Part shown: positions 23,556 to 35,689 of the stretch, one piece after another | How positions within the stretch are numbered: the stretch's first letter is position 1 | How the letters are laid out: each line of letters opens with the position of its first letter | DNA from: Prunus persica | Taxonomy: Eukaryota; Streptophyta; Magnoliopsida; Rosales; Rosaceae | Assembly: GCF_000346465.2 (NCBI RefSeq) | Contig: NC_034015.1 | Location: 374,506 to 438,505 of the forward strand | Length of the DNA stretch: 64,000 bases | Reading direction: 5' to 3' | Made by a program: the position numbers and the translations under genes | The notes under the pieces: model-generated | What the model was told of the DNA's origin: nothing | The model's input: only the letters and a program-made list of their open reading frames with translations | Database searches by the model: none

Positions 23556-25488
23556 TTAAAGATTTGGGTTGTATAAGCGCTGTCCACCCCTCCATGATTC
23601 ATTAGGACCCACAATTACTGGCTTGAGAACCGCTGATTGGCCGACGCATATATATGAATATTTGCCATAGTCTTCATGACTTGAGCCAGGACTGAACATG
23701 TATAGTTCATCAAACCCATCTCTTCCTACTATGACAGAGTTTCTTCTACCCTGTTCCACAAAGCCAAAATTTTAATAAAAGAAAAAGAGTGTCAATTGTT
23801 GAGAGTGCAGAATGTGTATGAGAATTCAGAATTTAATTAGTTTTTCCAAGTACCCTGTCAATGATTGTGAAGTCGGTAGGCGCGCTGGTGTATATTCGAC
23901 TCATTTGGTCTCTTAAATGCTTGTAGTTGTCATCTTCTTCACCCTCCATTTCTTCTTCATTTTCTCTTTGGTTTCTCTCTGCTTCATTGCCATCATCGTT
24001 TTGAGTCTTTGGACCCCAGACAGGCATAAATGTTTTTTGTGCCATTTGCTGCCATAGTTTGCTGATCTGAGATTCATTTTTTAGGCCAAAGTCGGGAGGG
24101 ATTATCCCGAAACTTGACAAAATGGGCAACCTGCTAAAGAAATCTGATCGTTCCAAACCAACTGCATAAGTTGCATCTGGTGAGCTCACTGTCAGATGAC
24201 TTAAAATAGACCCAGTTAGTTGGAGGGATGAAGATTTAGAGTTAGAGACCACAAGCTCTGAGACCAAGACGTCTTCTTTCAGGGTGATAACGTATTTGAT
24301 TTCAACCTTGTCCTCTGAATCAGTGCTAATCAGTTGTACCTGCGTTCTCAGTTTAATGGTTTTCTCTAAGAATTGGCTTAAAATCCTATGCATCATCAAT
24401 GAACAAGTCAAAACATAAACAAGACAGAATCTGACTACAACGGTATCGGAAACTTCAAGCCTGAAATAAATTCATTGTTTGATTAGTCTTTTCGATTTTA
24501 ATTATAATGGAAAAAAGTGTTTTAGACTTTGCAAATGCCCTTCAGTGAGTGCACATGTGAATGTTAGCAGTAGCCTTCCTTATTTCTACTGCTGGTAACA
24601 CAAATTAGGAAACTAGAGTTTAACTATAAAAACAGTTTGACCTACTAAGCTTTGTACATTGTCTTGCCAAATTCATGTAGCCACCTGACTATTTTCCCTT
24701 TTGTTGAACTTTGTCTCACTCTATTACTTAGTTTCTAGCAACTATGTATGGCATTCAATGACATCCTGCTCTAATATATTGATCACTTGACTGCATTTTT
24801 CTATTTTGCTCTGTAAACCTCTCTAGAATTATCTACAGTGTAAATAAGTTTGCAACTGGTGTAAAATAAAAATAAAATAAAATTCAGTTTGTTCTGATAG
24901 GTTCCTTGGTTGTGAGGAAAGCAAGTAAAAACCAACCTGAATCTCTTGCTGAGGATTTCCTCTAATGTCATGAAGAGCCCAATTTGTTGGAGACCATGAA
25001 ACTTGTTCATCCTCACTTACACAATCAAAGGCTAAAGACACCCCTCCTTGAATGGCAACACCAGCAGCAGCAGCAGCACCTTCATTCTTCTCCTCTGACT
25101 CAGAGACTGAAGCCTGCAGCAATTCAACCGTGCCGCCATGCCACATGGAAGCCTTGTAGGAAGTGATTAAGCCACTTGGCAGCATCATGATGGCTTTACT
25201 ACCATTCTCCAGTTCCATCTTGGCCACACAGCTGTCACCAATGCCTTTGAATATCACTCCATGGCCACTGAACTCTTCTTCCAAGTAGTCCACATTGATG
25301 GGTTGGTATGGGATTGAAGCCACTTTTGGAACTGGGAATTCTGTCTTGTTGCTGTTAGTTTTGTAGAGCTGCAAGAAACTGAAAGAGGGTAGAGAAGAAG
25401 GGTAAGAAGAAGAATCTATGTGTTTAGCACTAGCAGTGGACAAAGGACTGAAATTGGGTAACAAAAATGGACTGAAAGCCATGCTCAT
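23556..25488 (-). CDS. PnsB2/NDF5: photosynthetic NDH subcomplex B subunit (PnsB2/NDF2-NDF5 family), chloroplastic
   Basis: Three coding exons on the minus strand (25488-24937, 24339-23854, 23750-23556) all join at codon boundaries with GT-AG introns of 597 and 103 bases. They give 410 residues. Residues 1 to about 45 are Ser/Pro-rich and non-acidic, as expected for a chloroplast transit peptide. The body has the galactose-mutarotase-like fold of this family: 'FSGHGVIFKGIGDSCVAKMEL', 'MLPSGLITSYKASMWHGG', 'SLAFDCVSEDEQVSWSPTNW', 'LTGSILSHLTVSSPDATYA', 'FGIIPPDF'. The C-terminal part is 'SRIYTSAPTDFTIIDRGRRN ... DELYMFSPGS ... YICVGQSAVLKP', ending RLYNPNL. The family sits in subcomplex B of the NDH-PSI supercomplex and supports cyclic electron flow; it is not thought to be an active epimerase. 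An acidic insert (NQRENEEEMEGEEDD) makes it longer than the usual roughly 350 residues. PnsB2 and NDF5 are close paralogues and I cannot separate them with certainty. Confidence 0.85.
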
Positions 25489-26576
25489 GCTTTCTTTCAG
25501 TTAATTTGTGAAAAAATTCTCTCTTCCTAGGATTTCTAATTGCCATTTTCCAGAACCATTCCACACTTTATTGGTTTTTTTGTCTGTGCTTTCAGGGGGT
25601 GCGAGGGTCCACATATCATTATTGGCTTTGCTTGCGAGAGTATATAACGATATGAGGATGCAAATGGATAATGTGACTAGTGGAGCTGCTTGCGATATTT
25701 TTGCTACAAGACAATTCATATACTTCATTATGGTTCTCGTTTGGTGGGTACCGTAGGATTTATTAGTTTAATTCAAAGCGTATGTGGTGCTAAAAAAATG
25801 AATGTGAATAGGATAAAAAATAATCCCACTATAATCCTATTATGTGTATTTTTATAAGAAAACTTTTTCTACCAAAAAGATAGGCTACATAATCCCTCTA
25901 CTCATACCCCTTGACCTGAACTCAAAACGATGAAGCCAAGATATGAACACGGGACACCAATAATATTAATGAAGTATACTTATCATTTCCAATCCAATCT
26001 CCTAGTCACCAAATATATGGTCAAATATCATATTGTCCTCCGGAAGTTAAAATAACCCAGCTTGCCCTTGATATTTTGCGTCTCACTTTAAACTCCACCA
26101 TCACATCCGTAAAAAGATATGTTAGAAACGCTGATACACCACCCATCAGCCCCTACTCCCCCTCTCCCTTCTCCTCCTGCCCAACCCATCCTTACCATAC
26201 AGTAGTATACATTTGATCACCATATTATTTTTTTTAAAACAAAAAACTATCAATGTGTTTGATCATACCTTGAACTCCCCTAGCAATTAAAATAGAAAAT
26301 AAACTTAAAAAATAAGAAAAAAGTTTGTGCATCAAGGTCACATGTAACGACTGAAAGTGAAAAGTACAAGCTACCGTCACATGATGAGAACTTCACCCCA
26401 CCCTTCTTCCCTACACATAGAGGAGAGATTCTATGAACTATACAAATATTCAGGGGGAAAATGAAGAAACTCTACCAATATAGAAACACATTGGTTTTCT
26501 CATACAAATTAGTAATGTTCTCAATTTTCAAATTTTTATTTTTAGAAGCATAAAATTCCCAGTAATTTTCATTGCT
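25489..26576. other. promoter of the NDH gene and intergenic spacer
   Basis: 25489-25750 is the upstream flank of the minus-strand NDH gene. 26030-26340 is a repeat-like block ('cttgcccttgatattttgcg tctcac...') related in style to 12440-12495. No gene is seen. Confidence 0.4.
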
Positions 26577-28947
26577 TCACTCCGAAGGTGAAACTTTTAC
26601 TTCCCTCAAAACTTTTGCAGCATCCTCTGGGAAGACTGGGTTTATGTAACACCCAGTTCCCATTTCAAACCCAGCAACAACACTTAATTGAGGAACTATC
26701 TGCATGAACCAATGGGAGTAAAGTAACTGTGAAGCATTATCCCCAAGTGGAGAAGTCTGAACCATGAAATTAAACGGTGGATTGTTCAACTGCAAAGACA
26801 TCTTCCTGAGCACGAGTTTTAGGATCCCTCCAAGTTCAACTGCCTGCAAAGTCGCACATAAAGTCTCAGGCAAGCAATCATAGGTATCTAAATGGGCACA
26901 TATTTGCATCAGATAAGATGAATGTACCATCTACGACACTGAAAGAAATATTTAGAAACTTGTTTTTGAGTGTGATATTTATTCTTATGATTCGACACAC
27001 AGATGTTAAGCATACAAGCTGAGAATATTTTGTCAAAAATACAGTACCACAATACTCGATATGCAGAATTCTCTGTGCTATTTTCAACCATGCAAGCTAA
27101 AAATCTGTTGATGATAACCCTATGGCACATGAAGAGCTAATTTCTTAGGCTGCCATAAAATCATTATTTCTCAGTTTTTCTAGTCAAAGACAGAGTCGTT
27201 AACCCTAAGGATTCATGCTTTATATAAGCCCCTATTAAAGTCTACCATAATACTGGAAGCAACTCCCAATGGTGTTTTTCAATTCCTACTCACACAGTAT
27301 GTTTCTTTTTCATAATTTGGCCATATTGTGCATATAAATTTTGCAAACAAGAATCCTACCTAAAAATTCATTCACATTGGGATATGAAAATAGCATATTT
27401 TAAGTGATCATCACACAAAACTTATACTTTAATTTTCCTTTTTGACAAAAATGAAAACCAATGTATTTCATTAAATCCAAATATGGAAATTAATTACGTA
27501 TGTTTCAAGTAGCATTTCAAAATAAACAACATAATATCTTACCAAAGTAGAAGCAAAATCAGTTCATACGTCAACATGTTAGTTTCTAAAACATAGACAA
27601 TTACCTTCTCGCTATCTAGCTCATGGAAATGAGAAGAGTGATCCAGAGGAATGATCCACATCTCAAATGGAAATGTAGCAGCAAAAGGTACAATTGAAAT
27701 GAAATGGGCTGAAACATCAATCAGTAGATCCTTTGAGTTAGATTCACAGACACTACATTTCCCAGTCTGATCAAAATACTCCTTCATACTGCCAAGTCGG
27801 GTAGCAACAGCAGGAGGAACAACTGGAAGAGCCATTATCTGACTGTGAGAGTGACTCATTGATGCCCCAGCTGAAGCACCGTGGTTCTTAAACACCTTCA
27901 ACGAATTAACAAAAAATCAGCTTAAATGGAAATCTGACACGGTAAGGAGAAAGTAAGAGATTTTGTAGAGGAAATGGACTTCAGAAAATGCATACAATAC
28001 CATTTAACTTAAACGTTTTCTGGATACAGACATTTCCAAATCAAGCTTCCATATGCCTGATTTTGAATATTTTACTAAGCAGAACGGTAATTTCGAAAAC
28101 GAAACTGATCATGCCTCATATCTCACTAAGCAAGAAGCTCATGATTCTTAAAACACAAGCCATCTTCAAGTTAAGATTAACAGAGGCAAATCCAATGACA
28201 ACATAATTCCTCGTTTATAGTATTTCCAATAAAATAACAGGCGCTCTATCCATTTGAGCTTGTGCATGAATTTTTCCAATTACATACAACTCATATATCC
28301 CATTCTCCAATTTCAAATGTTAAACTATAAATTGCCGACCATATAAAAAATTCATTTAAAACCAATTCAAGCACCCAAATTTCCAAATTGAATTATCGAA
28401 AAGAAACAAATATAAACTCAAAATTGTACAAAATGTAAGGCCAAACGCCAAAAAACACCTGGACGTATTTGATGGAATCGTAGCTCATAAGCTGCTTGAT
28501 CCTCCTCGTATACGTAACAAGAACCTCACCGATCTCTCTCGGGGACAAATCAGAAAGCTGAACCGAATGAACAGGGGTCTCAATCACTACGTCGTGGAAC
28601 CCAAACCCATTCACCACAACCCGACCCGAATCCGAGTTATTTCCTTCTTCAGCAGCAGGGATGTCTCTGCTGAGCGCGGGGTAGAGGTTCTGGATTACCC
28701 GGAGTTTCCAGTCCGGGTTGTCCGGCGGGACCCGGAAGATCTCGGGAGCACACTCGTGCTCGTGGCCGATGCAGAAGGGACATTGTTGTTGGTGTTGTTG
28801 GTTGGGATTGACAGGGGACTTGGATTTGAAGTCTGAAGGTCGCTTGGCTCGGGCGGGTGAGAATATCACCCACCGGTTTGTCACGGAGTCTTTTCTGAGT
28901 TGTGGGGTTTGAGGAGCTGAAGAGTCTGATGAAGATGATGATGCCAT
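26577..28947 (-). CDS. ADP-glucose phosphorylase (GalT-like, HIT superfamily)
   Basis: Three coding exons (28947-28459, 27895-27605, 26843-26577) all join in phase 0, with introns of 563 and 761 bases, and encode 348 residues. The plant family is about 350 residues long. Residues 16-36 (LRKDSVTNRWVIFSPARAKR) open the nucleotidyltransferase fold. C56 and C59 (CPFC) and a second CSVC pair are the zinc ligands of GalT-like enzymes. Exon 2 carries the active-site histidine triad HSHSQ at residues 178-182. 'FEMWIIPLDHSSHFHEL' lies in the second half, and the C-terminus includes 'YSHWFMQIVPQLSVVAGFEMGTG'. The Arabidopsis relative (At5g18200) behaves as an ADP-glucose phosphorylase rather than a true galactose-1-phosphate uridylyltransferase, converting ADP-glucose and phosphate to glucose-1-phosphate and ADP. 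The protein is probably cytosolic, as no targeting peptide is seen beyond a Ser-rich N-terminus. The gene looks intact. Confidence 0.9.
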
Positions 28948-29089
28948 TCTCTTCTTTAATCAATCAGACGTATTATTATTATTATAGGTCACCCCCATAT
29001 AAATTCAAATTTTGGGATCATAAACAACTTTTTTTTCCCTAACCCTAGCTTTGGTAATTGTCTAAAAAGTGTTTTAACTTTAAAAATTT
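28948..29089 (-). promoter_or_regulatory. upstream flank of the ADP-glucose phosphorylase gene
   Basis: Short spacer between the start codon and a MITE. It includes an ATT triplet run (28972-28984). No clear TATA box is visible, so the promoter may extend into the MITE at 29090-29517. Confidence 0.3.
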
Positions 29090-29517
29090 TGGAGTTTTTA
29101 TCATAAATGGTTGCTGAAATTTTAAAATTTCCTTATTTTATACCTTAAACTCTCGGGTCAATAAATGTGGTCATTCATCTTTTGGTATACACATTAATTT
29201 GGTTTTTTGACAAAACATTCGTTGAATTCTGTCACATATTATCATGTGACCAACTTTTAAAATGCATTTTCATCAAAATATATCTCATTTTAGGTAATCT
29301 TTTCTTCATTTAGGGTTTTACATTTGGATCTCATCAAGAAAAGCAGATACTCTTGTTAGGCAAAATGCGTGAGATTTAATGAATATTTTGACAAAATGCG
29401 AAGAGAGGGACCAAATTGATGTGTGCAAAACATTAAGGACCAAAATGATTGATCTGAAGGTTGAAGGACTTAAATGAAGACTTTTTAAAAGCTTAAGGAC
29501 CATTCATGATAAAACCC
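29090..29517. mobile_element. MULE-like MITE with ~110-base imperfect TIRs
   Basis: The left arm 'gtttttatcataaatggttg...' is matched by the reversed right end 'gttttatcatgaatggtcct...'. Further matches include 'tttggt..ta..' and 'acacatcaatttggt'. A partial copy lies at 37943-38226, and a more distant one around 18780-19140. There is no coding capacity. Confidence 0.6.
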
Positions 29518-30200
29518 TTTCTTTCTGCTAACTTTTCTAAAAGTGAATTTTAGTTTAGTCCATTGTGATTTATTTTTACAAAAATTTGAACTTGAAAAAA
29601 TAAATTCCGTAAAATAATATTTATTTGGATCAACTGCATAAAACCCCCTGAATTTTAGGGGCCATTTCAAATTCATACCCGAACTTTAAAGACCCTACAA
29701 ACTCATACATGAACTCATGAAAACTTTTCACCCAAGCCCCTCCGTTAGCAAAATGGTTAAGAATTCTGTATAGTGTTGGTCAACCAAACCGAACCATGTC
29801 GTGAAGGGCTCACCAAACATAGAATCGGACTCCTTGGTATTGAGTTTTTGAAAGCCAACGACGAACCAACGAGAGGAGAAACTGGCAACGCTAGTTAATC
29901 GAACAACCAGTTCGGTGGCAACACCGAGATCTATATTGGCTTCGATTAGATCTGGAGGTGGATATACAGATAGAAGGGAGAAAGTGGCGAGGAACATAGA
30001 GAGATGGATGAGAAAGACAGAGAAGGAGAGAAAATATAGAGAAGAGAATGGAGGCGTGGCCTGAGAAAATGAAGATTGAGGCGTGGCTTGGGGAGATGAA
30101 GATGGAGGTGTGGCATGTGGAGACGAAGATGGTGGCGTGCATATAGAGATAAGAGAAAGCGTGACACATAGATGTGTTAGGGTTAAAGTCTAGCACTTCA
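29518..30200. repeat. MULE-like repeat unit with 27-base tandem repeat
   Basis: It begins near 29629 with 'tggatcaactgcataaaacc' and is copied at 38348. From 30051 to 30131 there are three back-to-back 27-base units of the form 'gaggcgtggc..g...a.atgaagat.', then a partial fourth. The same array lies at 38770-38850. The unit is nine codons long, so minus-strand frames through it show a His/Leu/Pro-rich repeat. I regard those frames as incidental. Confidence 0.6.
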
Positions 30201-30254
30201 ATAATATATATTTTTTTAAATCACTAACTAGAAATTCATTAAATACATTGATTA

Positions 30255-30365
30255 CACAAATAAATCACAAGAGAATGTGCTACTTCAGTGGTTTGTAGAC
30301 ATGCCTTCACCTAAGACGTTAAGGTTTGACTCCCATTGGCTTAACAATTTTGCAATTTTAAGAGG
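30255..30365 (+). mobile_element. SINE-like tRNA-related sequence
   Basis: A box A-like 'cttcagtggtttgtagac' is followed about 45 bases later by a box B-like 'ggtttgactcc' (30323-30333). The paralogous copy at 38995-39060 keeps a better box B, 'ggttcaattcc'. No tail or target-site duplication is resolved. It lacks tRNA folding, so it is not a tRNA gene. Confidence 0.4.
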
Positions 30366-30472
30366 ATCAATTCAGTTCAAATGAATCGGCAATTCGTTAA
30401 TTCTCAAACCGCAAGTCGGGCCCAATTGACCAAATAAAAAACCAAGTTGACTGGTTCGGCTAATTTGTCTAT

Positions 30473-32054
30473 TGTTGAGACCTAAGAAATCCACAATCGG
30501 GCCTGAATAAATTCCTGGCCCGAAACGATACATTATTCAGAAAAGACCCAATTTGGAGCACACAAAGATTTGCCACGCACAAGTCACACTCCACGTGCCA
30601 TGCCAAAAAAATAATCCGTCATGCTAGGAATCAAGATTAAGATTATAAAAATGCGTTAGTTCTACAAATTCATGCTAATTATCCCATCAAGCATATAATT
30701 AAAAAACATGCCAAGCAACGTGCCATGCCAAGCGGAAAATCGCTATGTCACACCCAACCATGCTACAAGCCTAAGTGGGCCCAAGCCACTCAAATACCTT
30801 GGGTTTGCTTGAGTGGGTTGTGGTATGGATGGTAATAGGTTGTCATGAGGCCCATTGAGGTGCCGAGAAATAGAGGTTCCGGGTCACTTGGGAGCCTCGG
30901 AACCTAAACCCATTTCTTAGAGCCAAACATGTGGGTGAGCACAAAAGGAAAAATAACCCAACCAAAATAGCCCAACCAAAATAACCCAACCAAAATGGTC
31001 CACTAAAATTAACCAATATAGCCCAAAACTTGGTGAGATTAGCCCATTTGTTTGGTAGGTTGACTTGCCATCTTAGAAAGCCCATACAAATTAGAGGTAA
31101 GGGGCACCAAAGGCTCCAGCATTTGGCTGAAAGACAAAGCCATGGAGGAGCTTGGAAGACCACGTGGGCTGCTGGGAGGGAAGGAACAAGTTTTCAAGCA
31201 AAACATTTAAAGAACTAAAAGATATTGGAGCGTAAGGAGCCACCCTTCGAATCAGCATGTATACCAAGCTCTTTCATTCACCATATCTGACCATAAAGGA
31301 GGAAAGGAAAGGGAGAAAATGAGATATCTAAAAATGAGAATTCATCACTAGGGCAGCTGCGGGAAAGGGACCTTGAGCTCCTAAAATTCCTGATTTTATG
31401 CAAATAAGTAGAGGAAATTTCACCAAGATAGGAAAAGTTAAGGGAGGATAGGAGAAAGAAAGGGAAAAGCTTGGCCAAATTGGGTAGAAACCATTAGGCT
31501 TTCTTGGGAAAGGATGGTTTTCAGCGGCTATAAAATGAGGCCTCTTCTACCCAACGAAACCAACGCACATCCAGAGAGCAAGCTTCCTCTCTTGCCTGCA
31601 AAACCCAACAATTTCGTGCACTATTCATCCTTATTCTCCATTTTCCTCTTCTGGCAGACCACTTTCAGAATCTCTGTCAAGCTGCAGGAAGAACTTGTTC
31701 TTCCTTTATCTCTTCTCAGCCAAATCTTCTTGCAAACCTCCCATTTCTTACCTTAACACCCCTTTTTTTCCCCAAGAAAGCATAATTTTCTCTTCAGTGC
31801 TAAACTCATGTTGATTTTGCTTCCATGCCACAAGCCTCTCATGCCAAGCTAGAAAATTTATCTATAAGCATTAAGAAATCATCTGTAAGTTCTGGTTGGT
31901 GAAGGTAACCAAGAGGCTTCCTAAGGCTCTATTGCCCTTTCGAAACATTTTTGGGGCTTGATTTTCGAATTCAGACAAAGGGGACAATTTCATCAATCTG
32001 CCCTTTACGGCAGCCCAGCCCATTTACAGCTGCCGAAAGAAAAAGGCCCCTACA
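30473..32054 (+). mobile_element. solo LTR, family 1
   Basis: About 1.58 kb runs from 'tgttgagacctaag' to '...gcccctaca'. It is related throughout to 57382-60591 (shared words 'aagtgggc.caagccac', 'gttgtggtatggatggt', 'gcagctgcgggaaa', 'ttgggaa', 'cctataaaa'). It has a TATA box 'ggctataaaatgagg' near 31527 and no gag-pol. The segmental copy lacks it: at 39190 the two flanks are joined. A target-site duplication is not evident. Confidence 0.6.
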
Positions 32055-32220
32055 ACTGGTTTACGATTTATAATGCCTAACCGTAATTTTATAGGTAAAC
32101 TTCTGTGAACACACTGATCTATTTATGCTCACTTTATATTTCTGTTTTAGGTAAAAATTTTAATAGTTTGGGCAAGCATATAAAAATAAAAAGAGAAATA
32201 AACATTAAAAAATTCAACTT

Positions 32221-32478
32221 TGTTGTAAAAGTGAATAGAGAAAGTATATGAAGGTAAGAGTAGTTCTCAATAGCTCAATGCTCAAGTATCTTATTCATCT
32301 TTAGTGCCTACTATTTATAGGCATAAGAATACATCACCATCTTTAGTGGGTTACAAAATATAATAATCAATGATAAATATGGTAGTTAGTGCATAGGTTA
32401 CAAGCCTATAATGATGGGTATAATGGGGGAATTACAGTGGACTTATGGTGGGCAATCATAACCTTTGAGGTTACAACA
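32221..32478 (-). repeat. Ty1/copia LTR (3' LTR of a minus-strand element)
   Basis: A 258-base unit bounded by 'tgttgta...' and '...tacaaca' (TG...CA ends on both strands). It is followed at 32479 by 'ctcccccttgg', which read on the minus strand is the polypurine tract expected just inside a 3' LTR. Confidence 0.75.
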
Positions 32479-33520
32479 CTCCCCCTTGGATGTCCACCAT
32501 GCATAGAGTATACCTCGTTAAAACCTTGCCAGTAAAACCCGGTGGGACAAACATAGGCGAAGGGAAAAAAGTACATATCTATGTGTAATATAGAATGTGT
32601 GACACTGCCTCATTAAAATCTTGCCCGAAAAAATCTAGTGGGATAAAAATCAGAACGAAGGAAAAAGAGGATAGTGTGAGGGTCTCAATTATGACACGCT
32701 CCCCCTGATGCTGGCAAAAGATCCTTGAGTTGACACATTCAAATATTGTTGACTATCTTTTTGAATGTTGTAGTTAGAAGTGCTTTAGTGCTGTAGTGCT
32801 TTAGTGAATAAATCTACAAAGTTGTTGATGGATTGTATTTGTTGAACATCTGTCACCATTCTTCTTAAGTTCATCCGTGTAGAAAATTTTTGAGGAAATG
32901 TGCTTGGTTCTGTCACCTTTGATGTATCTATTTGTGATTTGAGCAATACAAGCAGCGTTATCTTCATATAGTAATGTTGGAGAATTTTTTATTGAAGATG
33001 ACCCACTTGTTTCTTGAATATGTTGTATCATAGATCTCAGCCATATACATTCCCGGCTTGCTTCATGCAATGCTAATATTTCAGAATGGTTTGAAGAAGC
33101 GACGGCTAATGTTTGCTTTACAGATCGCCATGATATAGCAGCACCACCACAAGTGAACACATACCCTGTTTGTGATCTAGCTTTATGTGGATTAGAAAGA
33201 TAACCAGCATCAGCATAGCCAACTATTTGAGATTTTGACCCTTTTGGATAAAATAAACCCATGTCAGTTGTTCTACAAAGATACTGTAGTATATGTTTAA
33301 CACCATTCCAATGTCTGTTAGTTGGTACAGAGCTATACCTTACTAATAAATTGAAAGAAAAAGCTATATCAGGTCGTGTACGATTTGCAAGATACATTAA
33401 AAGTCCAATTGAACTAAGGTATGGTACTTCAGGACCAAGTAATTCTTCATTATCTTCTCGTGGGCGAAAAGGATCTTTCTTTAAATCAAGTGATCGAACA
33501 ACTACGGGGCTACTTAATAG
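32479..33520 (-). pseudogene. Ty1/copia pol 3' end (RT thumb/RNase H), truncated
   Basis: Minus-strand coding from about 33510 down to 32785 shows the conserved end of copia polyprotein: 'MYLANRTRPDIAFSFNLLVR', 'RHWNGVKHILQYL', 'VGYADAGYLSNPHKARSQTG', 'ASSNHSEILALHEASRE', 'LLYEDNAACIAQ', then 'DLFTKAL'. The reading shifts frame near 32880. Everything upstream of about 33515 (gag, protease, integrase, most of RT) and the 5' LTR is missing. This is a decayed element. Confidence 0.85.
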
Positions 33521-33594
33521 ATGGGCTTAATCCATATAAAATCGTTTTAAAACTTTTTATGTATATGTTGATTGATAGATACAGATTCCAGTTG

Positions 33595-34470
33595 GTAATT
33601 GCTCGATATGCATGACAGGACCCGCTCGAATTCTTTGAAATTCGTGATGGATCCTGTGGTTTTTCCAACATCCAACCGATGTCGGGCCCACTTACTAACA
33701 TCCTAGCCTCTCTTCCAAATCAAAGGAGGAAAGGGTTGAGACTTTTTGCCGAAATTTCGAAGAGCCTCCCCTGATAAACGGACTTAACCAAAATTTTCAA
33801 TCTGTCAAAACGCAATTTAAAATTTCCAAACCTCTGCATGTACAGTCAGAGGTAGTTGTAAAGACTCATTCCACAATCATTCATCAATCTAAAATAGGTT
33901 TCCACCATGTCACAACCAAGGGGTGAGACCCCAGGCTACCTACGTATCCTTACTGAGGAATTAAGCCACACATAGTTCTTCGATCAATAGTCACGAACCA
34001 GATAATATACAATTATTTTCAGTAATATCAACAAGTTAATTTTAGGATCATGTTTTCCTTTTTAATTAAATCACAATACGCTAAGCCTAATTCTTTAAAC
34101 ATTACTCTCTTTTTCCCAATATAGTATAATAATCCCTTTTCCTCTCCCCGTTACTTTGCTACATGCCGGAGAGTCCTACACCACGTGTAGTAAAGTAACA
34201 GTAATCAAAATGTTCGGATCCTTTACCACACGCCTGAATAATCCAACGCCACGTGCCAGTATCCAAGTGAGCACAGACGCCGGAAAATCCAACGCTATGT
34301 GTGGGTAAATCAACCAATATCAAATGTGTCCAGGTTCTTTACCACACGCCGGAAAAATCCAACCCCACGTTAGTAAAGTAACCAGAAATCAGTAACCAAG
34401 GAAGCCCACATGCCGGAAAATCTAAAGCCACGTGTGGGTATAGTGACCAGGGAAAGTGCATATGATGGTG
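33595..34470 (-). repeat. non-coding repeat family, copy B, with different minisatellite
   Basis: Read on the minus strand, 33780-33600 repeats motifs of the element at 4870-5020: 'tttcggcaaaaagtctc', a 'gtgggcccgacatcgg' block and 'gagcgggtcctgtca'. The adjoining array at 34141-34445 has degenerate 60-80-base units around 'ccacacgccggaaaaatcca' and 'cacgtgt'. These units are not the ones in copy A. Confidence 0.5.
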
Positions 34471-34936
34471 AGGTTTATAACCCTTATATAAATATTGTAA
34501 AGATAATATTCCCTTCCTTAATTCAATTTTCCCAAATATTTTTTCATAGTATAGAGAATAAACTCTCAAGCATATATTCTATAAAGACCTAAAAATAATT
34601 CAAATAATAATCAAAACTTGTTTACAATTAAAATAATAGACTTTCGTAAATAACCCGATATCACCCAATCCATATACTTTAATAATAATTATAATAATAT
34701 TAAACAGTGATAAATAATAACCCTTAGAGATCCCATTAAGAAATAGCCCGGCCCGGCCCATTATTGGCTTTGGAATGGCTCGGCCCGTATTAGGCTGGGC
34801 TGAGCTGGGCTTGGGCTTGGGTGTCCGAAGCCCAGCCCACCCACAAAAGCCTGACCCGTTAGGTCCGCATACATGTATAATTATGTATAAATAAGGGTTT
34901 AGTATTATGATTATATCACTTGAATCACAACACAAA

Positions 34937-34938
<2 letters not shown>
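34471..34938. other. intergenic, AT-rich with a GGCCC-rich patch
   Basis: No gene. 34745-34860 is rich in 'agcccggcccggcccat' and 'gggctgggct' words, like the terminal regions of plant hAT-type non-autonomous elements. Confidence 0.35.

Positions 34939-34971
<33 letters not shown>
34939..34971. repeat. 33-base C homopolymer
   Basis: Thirty-three uninterrupted C residues follow 'cacaaaaa'. This is exceptional in an AT-rich genome. The run may be real (i-motif/G-quadruplex prone) or a sequencing or assembly artefact, and its true length is uncertain. Confidence 0.8.
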
Positions 34972-35689
34972 TTTTTCATTTGTGTGTGTGTTACTTGTTT
35001 GAAACGTTGTGTTTGTTTCAACTAAATTCTGCTATTTTTGTAACTGTTTTTTACATTTGGTCCATGCTAAGTTCTTCATTTTTCTATGCTGAATCCAACC
35101 ATATAAAGAACACAAAATTTGCATAAACGGTTGAAAAGTTATAGGTGAAAAACTGGACAGATGTCGAAACTGAAAAACAGAGAAAGTTCATGATTCCTCT
35201 TGCCTAAAACATGATAAACTTGTGCTATCATGTAGATACAGTGGCGATACAGTGGTAATAAAGGGGTAATAGAAATTGTTGTTTGTGTTTATTTTGGGTT
35301 TCTTGTTTTCTTTCATTTCATTTACTTTTGTTTACTCATTCCTCCTTTATAATTGGATGATTAGCACATTAATTTGTGTCAATTATTAATACAATAATTA
35401 TATATATCAAGAATAAGATGAACAACATATGGTATCACCAAACATAATCACATCACCAAATATAATCATACCACCAAATATAATATGCTTTTCTTGAACC
35501 TATCACCAAGCATTTGCATATTTATTCATACCATCCTTTAAAAAAAAATATTTTTTAATACTTATTATTTTTTAAAATTATTTCTTAAAACGTGTTACTA
35601 TCTAATTATGATGCAGCTGAGTGCCTCTTTTTAAATGACACATTGTTTCTTTCCCCTTTTCTTCTTCTTCTTTTCAAATGAAGTAGGCC
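34972..35689. other. intergenic, nothing recognised
   Basis: AT-rich, with short direct repeats of 'aaatataatcatatcaccaa' type near 35435-35490. No gene. Confidence 0.4.

Noticed and set aside
33261..33615. Plus-strand frames near 33.4 kb
   Set aside because: They are antisense to the copia RT/RNase H coding sequence on the minus strand.
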